Assembly: GCF_003525665.1 (NCBI RefSeq)
Contig: NZ_DQDX01000036.1
Coordinates: 32,272-45,568 of the forward strand
Source of the DNA: Flavobacterium sp.
Lineage (GTDB): Bacteria > Bacteroidota > Bacteroidia > Flavobacteriales > Flavobacteriaceae
Length of the DNA: 13,297 nucleotides
Direction of reading: 5' to 3'
Within the stretch, counting starts at the first letter, position 1; the number at the start of each line of letters is the position of its first letter. Below are positions 1 to 7,483 of the stretch, one piece after another. Below the pieces are notes generated by a model. The model made no database searches, was not told where the DNA came from, and saw nothing but the letters and a program-made list of their open reading frames with translations. The position numbers and the translations under genes are program-made.

Positions 1-121
1 CGCGCACTTCAAGGGGGTCGGTGGGTGCACCAAGTGTGTTCGAGGGCTGGAATCAACACGAGGTCGTCGCGACCGTGAAGAAGCAGCGCTATCTACTGAC
101 CGTCTTTTGCCCTGCGGCCGT
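1..121. other. GC-rich foreign segment at the contig end (probable chimera)
   Basis: About 74 of the first 120 bases are G or C (62%), against 16 of the next 60 (27%). The change is abrupt, between roughly 117 and 126, and falls inside the coding sequence of the ABC1-family gene, whose family resemblance stops there. The segment has no terminal inverted repeat, integrase fragment or tRNA edge that would suggest a natural insertion. Plus-strand frame 3 is open from base 3 to a stop at 129-131 and reads like protein (for example VFEGWNQHEVVATVKKQRY), but I do not recognise it, and in GC-rich DNA open frames are common by chance; one minus-strand frame is open as well. The simplest reading is a chimeric read or misjoin from a high-GC organism. 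A real recombination junction cannot be excluded from one end. Confidence 0.7.
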
Positions 122-1196
122 GTCCAAATAAATCATGAAACAACTTTGTAAAATATACGATTTCTTCTTTAGAATCGTCTAATCTCAAAATTTCTAATTC
201 GTACAATTTCTCGTTGAACAGCTTCGGATTATCAATAACTTCGGGTTTTGCCAATTCAAAATACGGAACATAAAATTCTATAGGAACGTGCTTTATACAA
301 CCAAAATCTATTGCTACCAACTTGTCATCTTTGTCAATCAAGAAATTTCCTGGATGCGGATCGGCGTGAACTTGTTTCAAATGATGCATTTGATACATAT
401 AAAAATCCCAAAGTGCCTGTCCGATTTTATCTCCTTTTTCTCTATCTTCATTGTGTGCTGCAAATTCTGATAAATGCTCTCCGTCAATCCATTCCATTGT
501 TAATATTTTCTCAGAAGATAATTCTGGATAATATTTTGGAAAACGCAAATTCGCAATATGTTTACACCAATCAGAAACTTCTAAACTTTGTTTTAGTTCT
601 AAATTATAGTCGGTTTCTTCTAATAACTTGTCTTCAACTTCTTTAAAATATTTGTCAGAATCCTTTCCTTTAATGTTAAACATTCTAACAGCGAATGGTT
701 TTACTAAAGCCAAATCCGAACTTATACTATCAGCCACACCTGGATATTGGATTTTCACAGCAAGATTTTTCCCATCTTTGGTCGCTTTGTGTACCTGACC
801 GATACTCGCAGCGTTCATAGCATCTGGCGTAAATGTGTCGTATAAGTTCTCTGGATATTGACCTAAATATTTTTTAAATGTTTTTCTAACTAATGGCGCA
901 GACAATGGCGGAACCGAAAACTGCGACAACGAAAACTTATCTACATATTGTTGTGGCATGATGCTTTTGTCCATACTCAACATTTGAGCAACTTTCAACG
1001 CACTTCCTTTTAAATTCTTTAATCCGTCATAAATATCTTCGGCATTGCTTTCGTTTAATTTATCACGATTCAAAGACGGATTTACAATTTTTTCACCATA
1101 ATAAGCAACGTAATTTCCTCCAACTTTAAATCCGGTTTTTACTAATTGACTGGCGCGTTCTATTTTTCCTGTTGGAATTTTATCTAATGTTTTCAT
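93..1196 (-). CDS. ABC1/AarF (UbiB-family) kinase-like protein, C-terminus lost at junction
   Basis: This is an atypical protein-kinase-like ATPase of the ABC1/UbiB/ADCK family. In other bacteria and in mitochondria these support quinone biosynthesis or lipid homeostasis; flavobacteria make menaquinone, so the substrate here is unknown. Motifs in order: a KxGQ-like motif reading KVAQ (68-71), an Ala-rich nucleotide loop NAASIGQV (128-135), the invariant Lys in AVKIQYPG (K148), the family ExD motif in EETDYNLE (E194, D196), the catalytic loop HADPHPGN (277-284) and the metal-binding DFG (297-299). The start is the only sensible ATG. The native sequence runs to about F357; the last ten residues, GHGRRAKDGQ, are encoded by the GC-rich end segment, so the annotated stop at 93 is artificial and the true C-terminus (several dozen residues in the family) is missing. 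It lies 24 bases after the TetR-like gene and is probably cotranscribed with it. Family call firm, function not. Confidence 0.87.
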   Translation of the reverse strand: MKTLDKIPTGKIERASQLVKTGFKVGGNYVAYYGEKIVNPSLNRDKLNESNAEDIYDGLKNLKGSALKVAQMLSMDKSIMPQQYVDKFSLSQFSVPPLSAPLVRKTFKKYLGQYPENLYDTFTPDAMNAASIGQVHKATKDGKNLAVKIQYPGVADSISSDLALVKPFAVRMFNIKGKDSDKYFKEVEDKLLEETDYNLELKQSLEVSDWCKHIANLRFPKYYPELSSEKILTMEWIDGEHLSEFAAHNEDREKGDKIGQALWDFYMYQMHHLKQVHADPHPGNFLIDKDDKLVAIDFGCIKHVPIEFYVPYFELAKPEVIDNPKLFNEKLYELEILRLDDSKEEIVYFTKLFHDLFGHGRRAKDGQ

Positions 1197-1220
1197 ACTA
1201 GTGCTGAATTTATTTCAGTA

Positions 1221-1892
1221 TTAATTCTTTTTTTCTTTCCAAAGGAATTTTCCTAAATCGAATAAACTTTCTAATGGTTTTGTATCTAATAAATCGACTA
1301 CTGTATTGACCGATTTTTCAATTAAAACATCTGTTTTCTCGAATCCTTTTGAAGTATCATCCATCCAAAATTTCAATAAAAATAAGAACTGAATCCATGC
1401 GCCCTCAGAAAATACAGGTTTGGTGATTTTAGTAACTTTATCACTAACTATAGTTTCGTTGTTGTTAATGATAGTTACGATAAAATCTTTAAAATGGTTT
1501 CTAAAAAGTTTTAAATTTTTCAAATTCTTTAAACCTTCTTTGTTATCCTTCAAATTAAACAGGATAAAACTTCTATTTAATGTAAGTAATTCAAATAAAG
1601 TAAAATATAACGTCAGCAATTTATTTTTACCGGTATACGTTTCAAATGCTTCTTCCTTCGATATTGTTTCTACAGCATTCTCAAAAAACTTTACCCAAAT
1701 TTCTTGTTTCATGGCATCGATTGACCCGAAGAACGTATAAAAATCTTTTTCTTCTATTTTATGCTCCTTGCAAGACGAAAAAACATTTTTAGGTTCTTCA
1801 TTTTTTTCCAACACATAATCCATGTACTTAGAAATGATTTGGTTGTCGTCCATCAGCTTCTTCTTGGCTGTAGTTTTCTTTGTAGTTTCCAT
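1221..1892 (-). CDS. TetR/AcrR-like transcriptional regulator
   Basis: A 223-residue protein with the shape of a TetR regulator. A Lys-rich N-terminal tail is followed by an all-helical DNA-binding region around residues 15-65, where DFYTFFGSIDAMKQEIW matches the TetR recognition-helix/helix-4 signature (family form: Y.(H/Y)F.(S/N)K..L). The rest is an all-helical, hydrophobic ligand/dimer domain with no recognisable pocket residues. The helix-turn-helix is divergent, so automatic tools may call it hypothetical. It is the first gene of a two-gene unit with the ABC1-family gene 24 bases downstream, which suggests that it controls or senses something tied to that kinase. Two palindromes in the upstream region are candidate operators, so autoregulation is plausible. 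Ligand unknown. Confidence 0.7.
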   Translation of the reverse strand: METTKKTTAKKKLMDDNQIISKYMDYVLEKNEEPKNVFSSCKEHKIEEKDFYTFFGSIDAMKQEIWVKFFENAVETISKEEAFETYTGKNKLLTLYFTLFELLTLNRSFILFNLKDNKEGLKNLKNLKLFRNHFKDFIVTIINNNETIVSDKVTKITKPVFSEGAWIQFLFLLKFWMDDTSKGFEKTDVLIEKSVNTVVDLLDTKPLESLFDLGKFLWKEKKN

Positions 1893-1908
1893 TTTATTGA
1901 ATTTGATG

Positions 1909-1940
1909 TAAAGTTACTTATTGTTTAACAATTGACGAAA
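1909..1940 (-). promoter_or_regulatory. Candidate promoter of the TetR-like gene
   Basis: On the minus strand TTTC (1940-1937), a 20-base spacer and TAACTTTA (1916-1909) resemble the Bacteroidota -33 (TTTG) and -7 (TAnnTTTG) elements with one mismatch each. It would give a leader of about 10-15 bases before the ATG at 1892. A 13-base palindrome sits in the spacer. AT-rich DNA gives such matches by chance, so this is only a candidate. Confidence 0.35.
1920..1932. promoter_or_regulatory. Palindrome ATTGTTTAACAAT, candidate TetR-type operator
   Basis: A perfect 13-base odd palindrome (ATTGTT, central T, AACAAT) lies 27 bases upstream of the TetR-like start codon, between the candidate -33 and -7 elements, where a bound repressor would block RNA polymerase. 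TetR-family proteins commonly bind such dyads in their own promoters. The link is inferred from position. Confidence 0.4.
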
Positions 1941-1947
1941 TAAAGTA

Positions 1948-1963
1948 AACAAAAATATTTGTT
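1948..1963. promoter_or_regulatory. Second palindrome AACAAA-AATA-TTTGTT upstream of the TetR-like gene
   Basis: A 16-base inverted repeat with 6-base arms and a 4-base centre. It shares the TTGTT/AACAA core of the palindrome at 1920-1932, and the two centres are about 30 bases apart, close to three helical turns, which would suit two dimers on the same face of the DNA. It lies just upstream of the candidate -33 element. Chance occurrence in AT-rich DNA is possible. Confidence 0.35.
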
Positions 1964-1984
1964 AAATGTCGTTCAAAATATTTG

Positions 1985-2019
1985 AAAACAAAAAAGCGCT
2001 CCTATTTCTAGGAACGCTT
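1985..2019 (-). terminator. Rho-independent terminator after the OmpA-family gene
   Basis: Arms at 1994-2004 and 2009-2019 form an 11-base stem with one mismatch and a 4-base loop. On the minus strand the stem is followed at once by TTTTTTGTTTTC. It begins 24 bases past the OmpA-family stop and separates that operon from the TetR-like/ABC1 unit. Confidence 0.8.
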
Positions 2020-2043
2020 CTCTATTTTAAAAACTATTTTTTT

Positions 2044-2739
2044 TTAGTTTCCTGCTTCTTTTTTAGCATCTTGAACCATCTTTTCATTTGCAGTAATAGC
2101 AAATTCTACACGACGGTTTTGGCTTCTTCCTTCTGGAGTGTCATTAGTTGCAATTGGATCAGCAATACCTAAACCTACCATTTTAAAACGTGACATATTT
2201 AATCCTTTAGATTCTAAATACTTCTCAACAGCAATTGCTCTTTGTTCAGATAATGTTAAATTATATTCTGGTTTACCTGTACTATCTGTATAACCATATA
2301 TTACAATATCTGTATCGGCATAACTTTGAAAAACTGGAACCAATTTGTCTAAATTTGCTTTAGCAGCAGCAGTTAATGTAGATTTATTAGTATCAAAACG
2401 AACTGCATTTTCACCTAAAACCAAACGAATACCTTCACCAACACGTTCTACTGTTGCACCAGGAATTGCTGTTTGAATTTCTCTTGCTTGTTTATCCATT
2501 TTGTTACCGATAACTCCACCAGCAACGCCACCAATAACGCCACCAAGAACTGCACCCATTGCTCCGTTTCCACCTTTTCCAAGGTTATTTCCTAGAACTG
2601 CTCCAAGAACTCCACCAGCAACAGCACCAATTCCAGCACCACGTTGTGTATTATTTGTGTTTTTTACAGCCTCACAACTTGTAAAAATTGTACTGAAAGC
2701 AAAAACACTAACTAAAAAATATATTGTACCTTTTTTCAT
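2044..2739 (-). CDS. OmpA-family lipoprotein with glycine-zipper domain (YiaD-like)
   Basis: An outer-membrane lipoprotein that probably anchors the membrane to peptidoglycan. Residues 1-21 are a lipoprotein signal ending IFTSC, with C22 as the lipidated cysteine. Residues 34-78 form a glycine zipper (repeated GxxxG, for example GAVAGGVLGAVLG and GGVIGGVAGGVIG), a membrane-associating segment often found in Rick_17kDa/YMGG-type proteins. Residues ~110-217 are an OmpA C-terminal domain: FDTNKSTLTAAAKANLD, then GYTDSTG with D152 and LSEQRA with R167, the pair 15 apart that grips diaminopimelate in OmpA structures, and the closing SQNRRVEF. The order (lipobox, zipper, OmpA) matches E. coli YiaD. 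It is second in an operon, 22 bases after the lipocalin-like gene. A short charged tail (NEKMVQDAKKEAGN) follows the domain. Family call secure; no enzymatic role expected. Confidence 0.93.
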   Translation of the reverse strand: MKKGTIYFLVSVFAFSTIFTSCEAVKNTNNTQRGAGIGAVAGGVLGAVLGNNLGKGGNGAMGAVLGGVIGGVAGGVIGNKMDKQAREIQTAIPGATVERVGEGIRLVLGENAVRFDTNKSTLTAAAKANLDKLVPVFQSYADTDIVIYGYTDSTGKPEYNLTLSEQRAIAVEKYLESKGLNMSRFKMVGLGIADPIATNDTPEGRSQNRRVEFAITANEKMVQDAKKEAGN

Positions 2740-2761
2740 CTTGATCTATTGTTTAAATTAT

Positions 2762-3235
2762 TTAATTTCTTTGGAATTGGTAAACGATATCAATAGATTT
2801 TCCACCAACATCGCCTAAATCTACTAATTGAAAAGAAGATTCAGTTACGTTTTGAACTCTTAAAATATAACCTTCTTTAAGTTTTTTAGATTTTGAATCG
2901 TTTAAAACTTTCATTACAAATTTTCCTTCTTTGTTGATATACCATGTGATATCAGACACAAAACTAGTACAGCTTGCATTGTCTAAAGCAAAGTTTCCTT
3001 TATTGTTGTTAGAAACAAATTTCCACTTACTTCCCACAAAACATTTAGAATCTGCAATATCAAAAGAAGAAACTTTGATATAATCTGAACCTGGATAACT
3101 TACTGCAGATAATACGTAATTACCTTTTATTGCTCGTTCTGTTTTGTTGTCAACTACAGTACTAGTTACAGGAGTTTTAGATTTACAACCCATTATAACG
3201 ATAGCAAACAACATTAAAAAAATACTTTTTTTCAT
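2762..3235 (-). CDS. Lipocalin-like lipoprotein
   Basis: A 157-residue small lipoprotein. Residues 1-16 are a signal peptide ending VIMGC, so C17 should be lipidated. There is no clear acidic surface-export signal after the cysteine (C-K-S-K follows), so a periplasm-facing position is more likely than surface display. The mature part looks like a short beta barrel: KGNYVLSAV near the start is in the place of the lipocalin GxW strand, followed by alternating strands SKWKFVSNNNKGNFAL, ITWYINKEGKFVMKVL, YILRVQNV and SFQLVDL. C65 and C89 could form a disulfide. It resembles the lipocalin-like proteins commonly found in flavobacteria. First gene of the operon with the OmpA-family lipoprotein; ligand unknown. 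Could also be called simply a conserved flavobacterial lipoprotein. Confidence 0.72.
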   Translation of the reverse strand: MKKSIFLMLFAIVIMGCKSKTPVTSTVVDNKTERAIKGNYVLSAVSYPGSDYIKVSSFDIADSKCFVGSKWKFVSNNNKGNFALDNASCTSFVSDITWYINKEGKFVMKVLNDSKSKKLKEGYILRVQNVTESSFQLVDLGDVGGKSIDIVYQFQRN

Positions 3236-3263
3236 AAAAATTAAGTTTTAGAATTTTATCTCA

Positions 3264-3283
3264 CAAATTTAGGTGCAAATTTA
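3264..3283 (-). promoter_or_regulatory. Tandem Bacteroidota -7 boxes before the lipocalin-like gene
   Basis: On the minus strand TAAATTTG occurs twice, at 3283-3276 and 3271-3264, each an exact fit to TAnnTTTG, 12 bases apart and 28 to 48 bases before the ATG. A TTG at 3301-3299 lies 15 bases upstream of the first box, shorter than the usual spacing, so which box is used is unclear. Candidate promoter(s) of the lipocalin-like/OmpA operon. Confidence 0.5.
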
Positions 3284-3409
3284 CGGAAAGTTATTATACA
3301 ATATTTGTGAAATTTTGTAGAATTACTACTACGTCATTTTGTCATAAAATAAGTTTTGGTATTGAATTTGACTTATGATTGAAAATTGTTTAACTTAAAA
3401 GTTCAAAAT

Positions 3410-5296
3410 ATGTCAACAGGAAAAATTAATGTTTCAGTAGAAAACATTTTCCCTTTAATCAAGAAATTTCTTTACAATGATCACGAGATTTTTCTTCGTG
3501 AATTGGTTTCAAATGCAACAGATGCAACTTTAAAATTAAAACATTTAACAAGTATTGGTGAAGCCAAAGTAGAATATGGCAATCCAATTATTGAAGTGAA
3601 AATTGATAAAGAAGGAAAGAAACTTCACATTATTGATCAAGGTTTAGGAATGACATCTGATGAAGTTGAAAAATACATCAACCAAGTTGCGTTTTCTGGA
3701 GCTGAAGAATTTTTAGAAAAATATAAAGATTCTGCCAAAGATTCAGGAATTATTGGTCATTTCGGATTAGGATTTTACTCGGCGTTTATGGTTGCAGAAA
3801 AAGTTGAAATCATAACAAAATCATTCAAAGACGAACCAGCAGCACATTGGACCTGTGATGGAAGTCCAGAATTTACATTAGAACCATCTGACAAAACTTC
3901 ACGTGGTACCGAAATTATTCTTCACATTGCAGAAGATTCTTTAGAGTTTTTAGAAGATTACAAAATCAGAGAATTACTTACAAAATACAATAAATTCATG
4001 CCTATTCCAATTAAATTTGGAACTAGAAAAGAATCACTTCCATTAGCAGAAGATGCTGCAGAAGATGCAAAACCAGAACAAGTTGAAGTTGATAACATCA
4101 TCAACAATCCAACTCCAGCTTGGACTAAACAACCAACCGATTTATCTGACGAAGATTACAAATCATTCTATCGCGAATTGTATCCAATGCAATTTGAAGA
4201 TCCGTTATTCAACATTCATTTAAATGTAGATTATCCGTTTAACTTAACTGGTATTTTATATTTCCCAAAAATGAGTGCCGATTTACAGATACAAAAAGAC
4301 AAGATTCAAATGTATCAGAATCAGGTTTTTGTAACCGATAATGTAGAAGGAATTGTACCAGAATTCTTAGGAATGTTAAAAGGTGTAATTGATTCTCCAG
4401 ATATTCCGTTAAACGTTTCGCGTTCTGGTTTACAAGCAGATAGTAATGTGAAAAAAATCTCGAATTACATCACTAGAAAAGTTGCTGATAAATTGAAAGG
4501 TCTATTCAACGAAAACCGTGAAGATTTCGAGAAAAAATGGAACGATATTAAGATTGTTTTGGAATACGGAATGTTATCAGAACCTAAATTCTACGAAAAA
4601 TCAGGCGACTTTGTTTTGTATCCAACGGTTGATGATAAATATTACACCTTATCAGAATTGAAAGAAGCTTTAACAGCAAATCAAACCGATAAAAACGGAA
4701 AACTTGTAGTGCTTTATGCTTCAAATAAAGATGCACAACACAGTTATATTGCTGCTGCAAAAGACAAAGGATACGAAGTATTATTGTTAGATTCTCCAAT
4801 TATCTCACATTTAATTCAGAAATTAGAATCGGATAACGAGAACCTTACTTTTGTTCGTGTTGACGGTGATTCGATCGAAAAATTAATTCAGAAAGAAGAA
4901 ACTCAAATTTCTAAATTGTCTGAAGACGAGCAAGGAAACTTGAAAACAGTTTTAGAAGAAATTGTTCCAAAAACTAATTATTCAGTTCAACTTGAACCAA
5001 TGGATAGCACTGCTGCACCTTTCATAATAACGCAACCAGAATTCATGCGAAGAATGAAAGAAATGAGTCAATCTGGCGGTGGCGGAATGTTCGGGATGGG
5101 TAATTTCCCAGAAATGTACAATTTGGTAGTCAATACAAATTCAGAATTAGCTACTACAATTTTAAATACATCAGATAAATCAGTTCAAGAAAGTTTGGTA
5201 AAACAAGCATTAGATTTGGCTAAAATTTCTCAAGGTTTATTAAAAGGCGAAGAATTAACCGCTTTTGTAAAAAGAAGTTTTGAGTTGATAAAATAA
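3410..5296 (+). CDS. htpG: Molecular chaperone HtpG (bacterial Hsp90)
   Basis: Cytosolic ATP-dependent dimeric chaperone, 628 residues, full length for the Bacteroidota form. The ATG at 3410 is chosen because it gives MSTGKINVSVENIF, the usual N-terminus; an in-frame TTG at 3386 would only add eight residues. The N-terminal GHKL ATPase domain (1 to ~220) has ELVSNATDA (catalytic E31, Mg-binding N35, D38), DQGLGM (76-81) and the lid glycine motif GHFGLG (116-121). The middle domain includes DPLFNIHLNVDYPF and PLNVSRSGLQ with the ATP-sensing Arg. The C-terminal dimerisation domain carries MRRMKEM and a Gly/Met-rich loop at 555-569 that E. coli HtpG lacks. A four-residue acidic/Ala stretch repeat (AEDAAEDA) marks the linker before the middle domain. 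It is monocistronic, ending in a strong terminator; a TGAATTTG with TTTTG 21 bases upstream is the best promoter match, but weak. Confidence 0.97.
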   Translation: MSTGKINVSVENIFPLIKKFLYNDHEIFLRELVSNATDATLKLKHLTSIGEAKVEYGNPIIEVKIDKEGKKLHIIDQGLGMTSDEVEKYINQVAFSGAEEFLEKYKDSAKDSGIIGHFGLGFYSAFMVAEKVEIITKSFKDEPAAHWTCDGSPEFTLEPSDKTSRGTEIILHIAEDSLEFLEDYKIRELLTKYNKFMPIPIKFGTRKESLPLAEDAAEDAKPEQVEVDNIINNPTPAWTKQPTDLSDEDYKSFYRELYPMQFEDPLFNIHLNVDYPFNLTGILYFPKMSADLQIQKDKIQMYQNQVFVTDNVEGIVPEFLGMLKGVIDSPDIPLNVSRSGLQADSNVKKISNYITRKVADKLKGLFNENREDFEKKWNDIKIVLEYGMLSEPKFYEKSGDFVLYPTVDDKYYTLSELKEALTANQTDKNGKLVVLYASNKDAQHSYIAAAKDKGYEVLLLDSPIISHLIQKLESDNENLTFVRVDGDSIEKLIQKEETQISKLSEDEQGNLKTVLEEIVPKTNYSVQLEPMDSTAAPFIITQPEFMRRMKEMSQSGGGGMFGMGNFPEMYNLVVNTNSELATTILNTSDKSVQESLVKQALDLAKISQGLLKGEELTAFVKRSFELIK

Positions 5297-5327
5297 TATT
5301 AAGACTATAGCATTAAGTGTTAAGATG

Positions 5328-5358
5328 AACCTGTGAGTGAAAACTTGCAGGTTTTTTT
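5328..5358 (+). terminator. Rho-independent terminator after htpG
   Basis: Arms 5328-5338 and 5343-5353 form an 11-base stem (two G-U pairs as RNA) closed by a GAAA tetraloop and followed by a run of T to 5358. Its core AACCTGT..AGT-GAAA is almost the same as in the terminator at 7484-7515. Confidence 0.88.
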
Positions 5359-5360
5359 AT

Positions 5361-5368
5361 TATATTTG
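5361..5368 (+). promoter_or_regulatory. -7 box (TATATTTG) of the S9A peptidase gene
   Basis: TATATTTG fits the Bacteroidota -7 consensus TAnnTTTG exactly and lies 26 bases before the ATG at 5394. Its -33 region would fall within the htpG terminator hairpin; a TTG at 5345-5347 is only 13 bases upstream, shorter than usual, so the -33 element is not clear. Confidence 0.45.
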
Positions 5369-5393
5369 GAACTCAATAATAATACTAAATTAT

Positions 5394-7466
5394 ATGAAAA
5401 AACGTATTCTCATAACAGTACTACTTCTCACTAATATTTTCAATTTAATGGCACAAGAAGATTCCTATTTATGGCTTGAAGAAGTTGATGGAAAAAAAGC
5501 ACTCGAATTTGTTGAAAAACAAAATAAATCAACTTTTGATGTTTTAATGCAACAAAAAGAATATCAAGACATTTACAATAAAAATTTAACCATTTTAAAT
5601 GATACCGATAAAATTGCTTATCCGGGAATTTATGGCGATTTAATTTACAACTTTTGGCAAGACAAAGACCATGTTAGAGGTATTTGGCGTAGAACTACAA
5701 AAGCTAGTTACAATACAAAAAATCCAGTATGGGAAACGCTTTTAGACATCGATGCCTTGAGTAAAGAAGAAGGAACCAAATGGGTTTTTAAAGGCGCACA
5801 AGGTTTGTATCCAAACTATGATAAGTTTTTAGTCTCTCTTTCTAAAGGTGGTGGCGATGCGGTTGTTGTAAAAGAATACGATGCCAAAACTAAAAAATTC
5901 ATTCCAAACGGATTTACTTTACCAGAATCTAAAACTAATATTAGTTACCTTGACGAAAACACGGTTATCGTAGGAACCAATTTTGGCGATAACAGCATGA
6001 CAACTTCGGGATATCCAAAAATTGTAAAACTTTGGAAAAGAGGAACTGCATTATCAAGCGCTAAAACTATTTACGAAGGCGATGCAACCGATGTTTCCGA
6101 TTCGGGTTATTTGATGCGTGATGGCGAAAAAACTTACCTTATGATTGGTAAAGGCGAAACTTTTTATTCTTCGAAATCATTTGTTTACCTAAATGATAAA
6201 CTTATACAATTAGATGTGCCAAATGACGCAAACATCAATACCATTTTAAACAATCAATTAATTATAAAATTAAAATCAGATTGGACTGTAAATGATAAAA
6301 CGTACAAGCAAGGTTCAGCAATTAGTGCCAATTTTACAGCACTTCTTGAAGGAAAGAAAGAACTTCAACTGATATACGAGCCAGACACTTTCAGTAGTAT
6401 AGATGAAATTTCAAGTACTAAAAACTTGTTATTGTTGAACATTTTAAATAACGTAAAAAACGAACTTTACTCTTACGCTTACGCAAATGGACAATGGTCG
6501 AAAACAAAAATTGATGCACCTGAATTTGGAACTATCGGAATAACTGCTACAGACGAATTTAGTGATGACTACTACTTTAATTATCAAAACTTTCTAACGC
6601 CGACATCATTGTTTAGTGCGAATGCAAAAAACAATACGGTTCAAAAAGTAAAATCGCTTTCAAATTATTTTGACGGAAGTAAATACAAGGTAGAACAATA
6701 TAAAATGAAATCGAAAGATGGCGAGATGATTCCGTACTTCGTAATTGCATCAAAAGATCTTAAATATGATGGCAAAAATCCAACATTATTATACGCATAC
6801 GGTGGATTTGAAGTTTCAATGCAACCTTCTTATTCTGGCGGAATTGGACAATCTTGGCTCGATAAAGGTGGCGTTTATGTGTTAGCAAATATTCGTGGTG
6901 GCGGAGAATTTGGTCCAAAATGGCACCAAGCTGGTTTAAAAGAAAAAAGACAAAATATCTACAATGACTTTCATGGTATTGCAGAAGATTTAATTGCAAA
7001 AAAAATAACGTCAAGCCAACATTTAGGAATTATGGGCGGAAGCAATGGCGGATTATTAATGGGAGTTGCCTTAACACAACGACCAGATTTATACAATGCT
7101 GTTGTTTGCCAAGTGCCATTATTAGACATGCAACGCTACAATAAATTATTGGCTGGAGCAAGTTGGATGGGCGAATACGGAAATCCGGATACAAGTGATT
7201 GGGATTTTATAAAAAAATATTCTCCTTACCAGAACTTGAAAAAAGGCACAAAATATCCTGAAGTTTTCTTCATGACATCAACGCGCGATGATCGTGTGCA
7301 TCCTGGACATGCAAGAAAAATGGCAGCAAAAATGCTAGACATGGGATACAAAATCTATTATTACGAAAATACCGAAGGCGGACATGGTGGTTCATCAACC
7401 AACGAACAAAGAGCCAAGTTCAACGCTTTGTACTTTTCTTACTTATGGATGAAGTTAAAATCATAA
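5394..7466 (+). CDS. Prolyl oligopeptidase family serine peptidase (S9A)
   Basis: A secreted or periplasmic serine peptidase of clan SC that cuts short peptides, typically after proline. The ATG at 5394 is chosen because it opens a clean signal peptide (MKKRILITVLLLTNIFNLMAQ); an upstream in-frame GTG at 5337 lies in the htpG terminator and is rejected. The precursor is 690 residues, close to the ~705 of the well-known flavobacterial prolyl endopeptidase. Residues ~22-430 are the N-terminal beta-propeller domain (starting EDSYLWLEEVDGKKALEFV). The alpha/beta hydrolase domain has GGFEVSMQPSYS, NIRGGGEFG (oxyanion region), the nucleophile elbow GGSNGG with S550, the acid in TRDDRVHPGH (D633) and the base in EGGHGG (H664). 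Triad complete, so active. It stands alone between two terminators. Exact specificity within S9A (prolyl versus other) cannot be settled from sequence. Confidence 0.93.
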   Translation: MKKRILITVLLLTNIFNLMAQEDSYLWLEEVDGKKALEFVEKQNKSTFDVLMQQKEYQDIYNKNLTILNDTDKIAYPGIYGDLIYNFWQDKDHVRGIWRRTTKASYNTKNPVWETLLDIDALSKEEGTKWVFKGAQGLYPNYDKFLVSLSKGGGDAVVVKEYDAKTKKFIPNGFTLPESKTNISYLDENTVIVGTNFGDNSMTTSGYPKIVKLWKRGTALSSAKTIYEGDATDVSDSGYLMRDGEKTYLMIGKGETFYSSKSFVYLNDKLIQLDVPNDANINTILNNQLIIKLKSDWTVNDKTYKQGSAISANFTALLEGKKELQLIYEPDTFSSIDEISSTKNLLLLNILNNVKNELYSYAYANGQWSKTKIDAPEFGTIGITATDEFSDDYYFNYQNFLTPTSLFSANAKNNTVQKVKSLSNYFDGSKYKVEQYKMKSKDGEMIPYFVIASKDLKYDGKNPTLLYAYGGFEVSMQPSYSGGIGQSWLDKGGVYVLANIRGGGEFGPKWHQAGLKEKRQNIYNDFHGIAEDLIAKKITSSQHLGIMGGSNGGLLMGVALTQRPDLYNAVVCQVPLLDMQRYNKLLAGASWMGEYGNPDTSDWDFIKKYSPYQNLKKGTKYPEVFFMTSTRDDRVHPGHARKMAAKMLDMGYKIYYYENTEGGHGGSSTNEQRAKFNALYFSYLWMKLKS

Positions 7467-7483
7467 CCTAAAAAAATCTAAAA

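Noticed and set aside
311..646. Open plus-strand frame opposite the ABC1-family gene
   Set aside because: It has no family resemblance and low-complexity hydrophobic content, and lies wholly within a gene with clear kinase motifs; it is an antisense shadow.
2501..2818. Proline-rich plus-strand frame
   Set aside because: The PP/AP pattern is the complement of the glycine-zipper codons of the OmpA-family gene, not a real protein.
3340..3353. GTCAT direct repeats upstream of htpG as a heat-shock operator
   Set aside because: Two 5-base copies only, no dyad, no known Bacteroidota heat-shock element of this form.
5337..5393. GTG-initiated extension of the S9A peptidase
   Set aside because: It lies in the htpG terminator and would bury the signal peptide; the ATG at 5394 is the better start.
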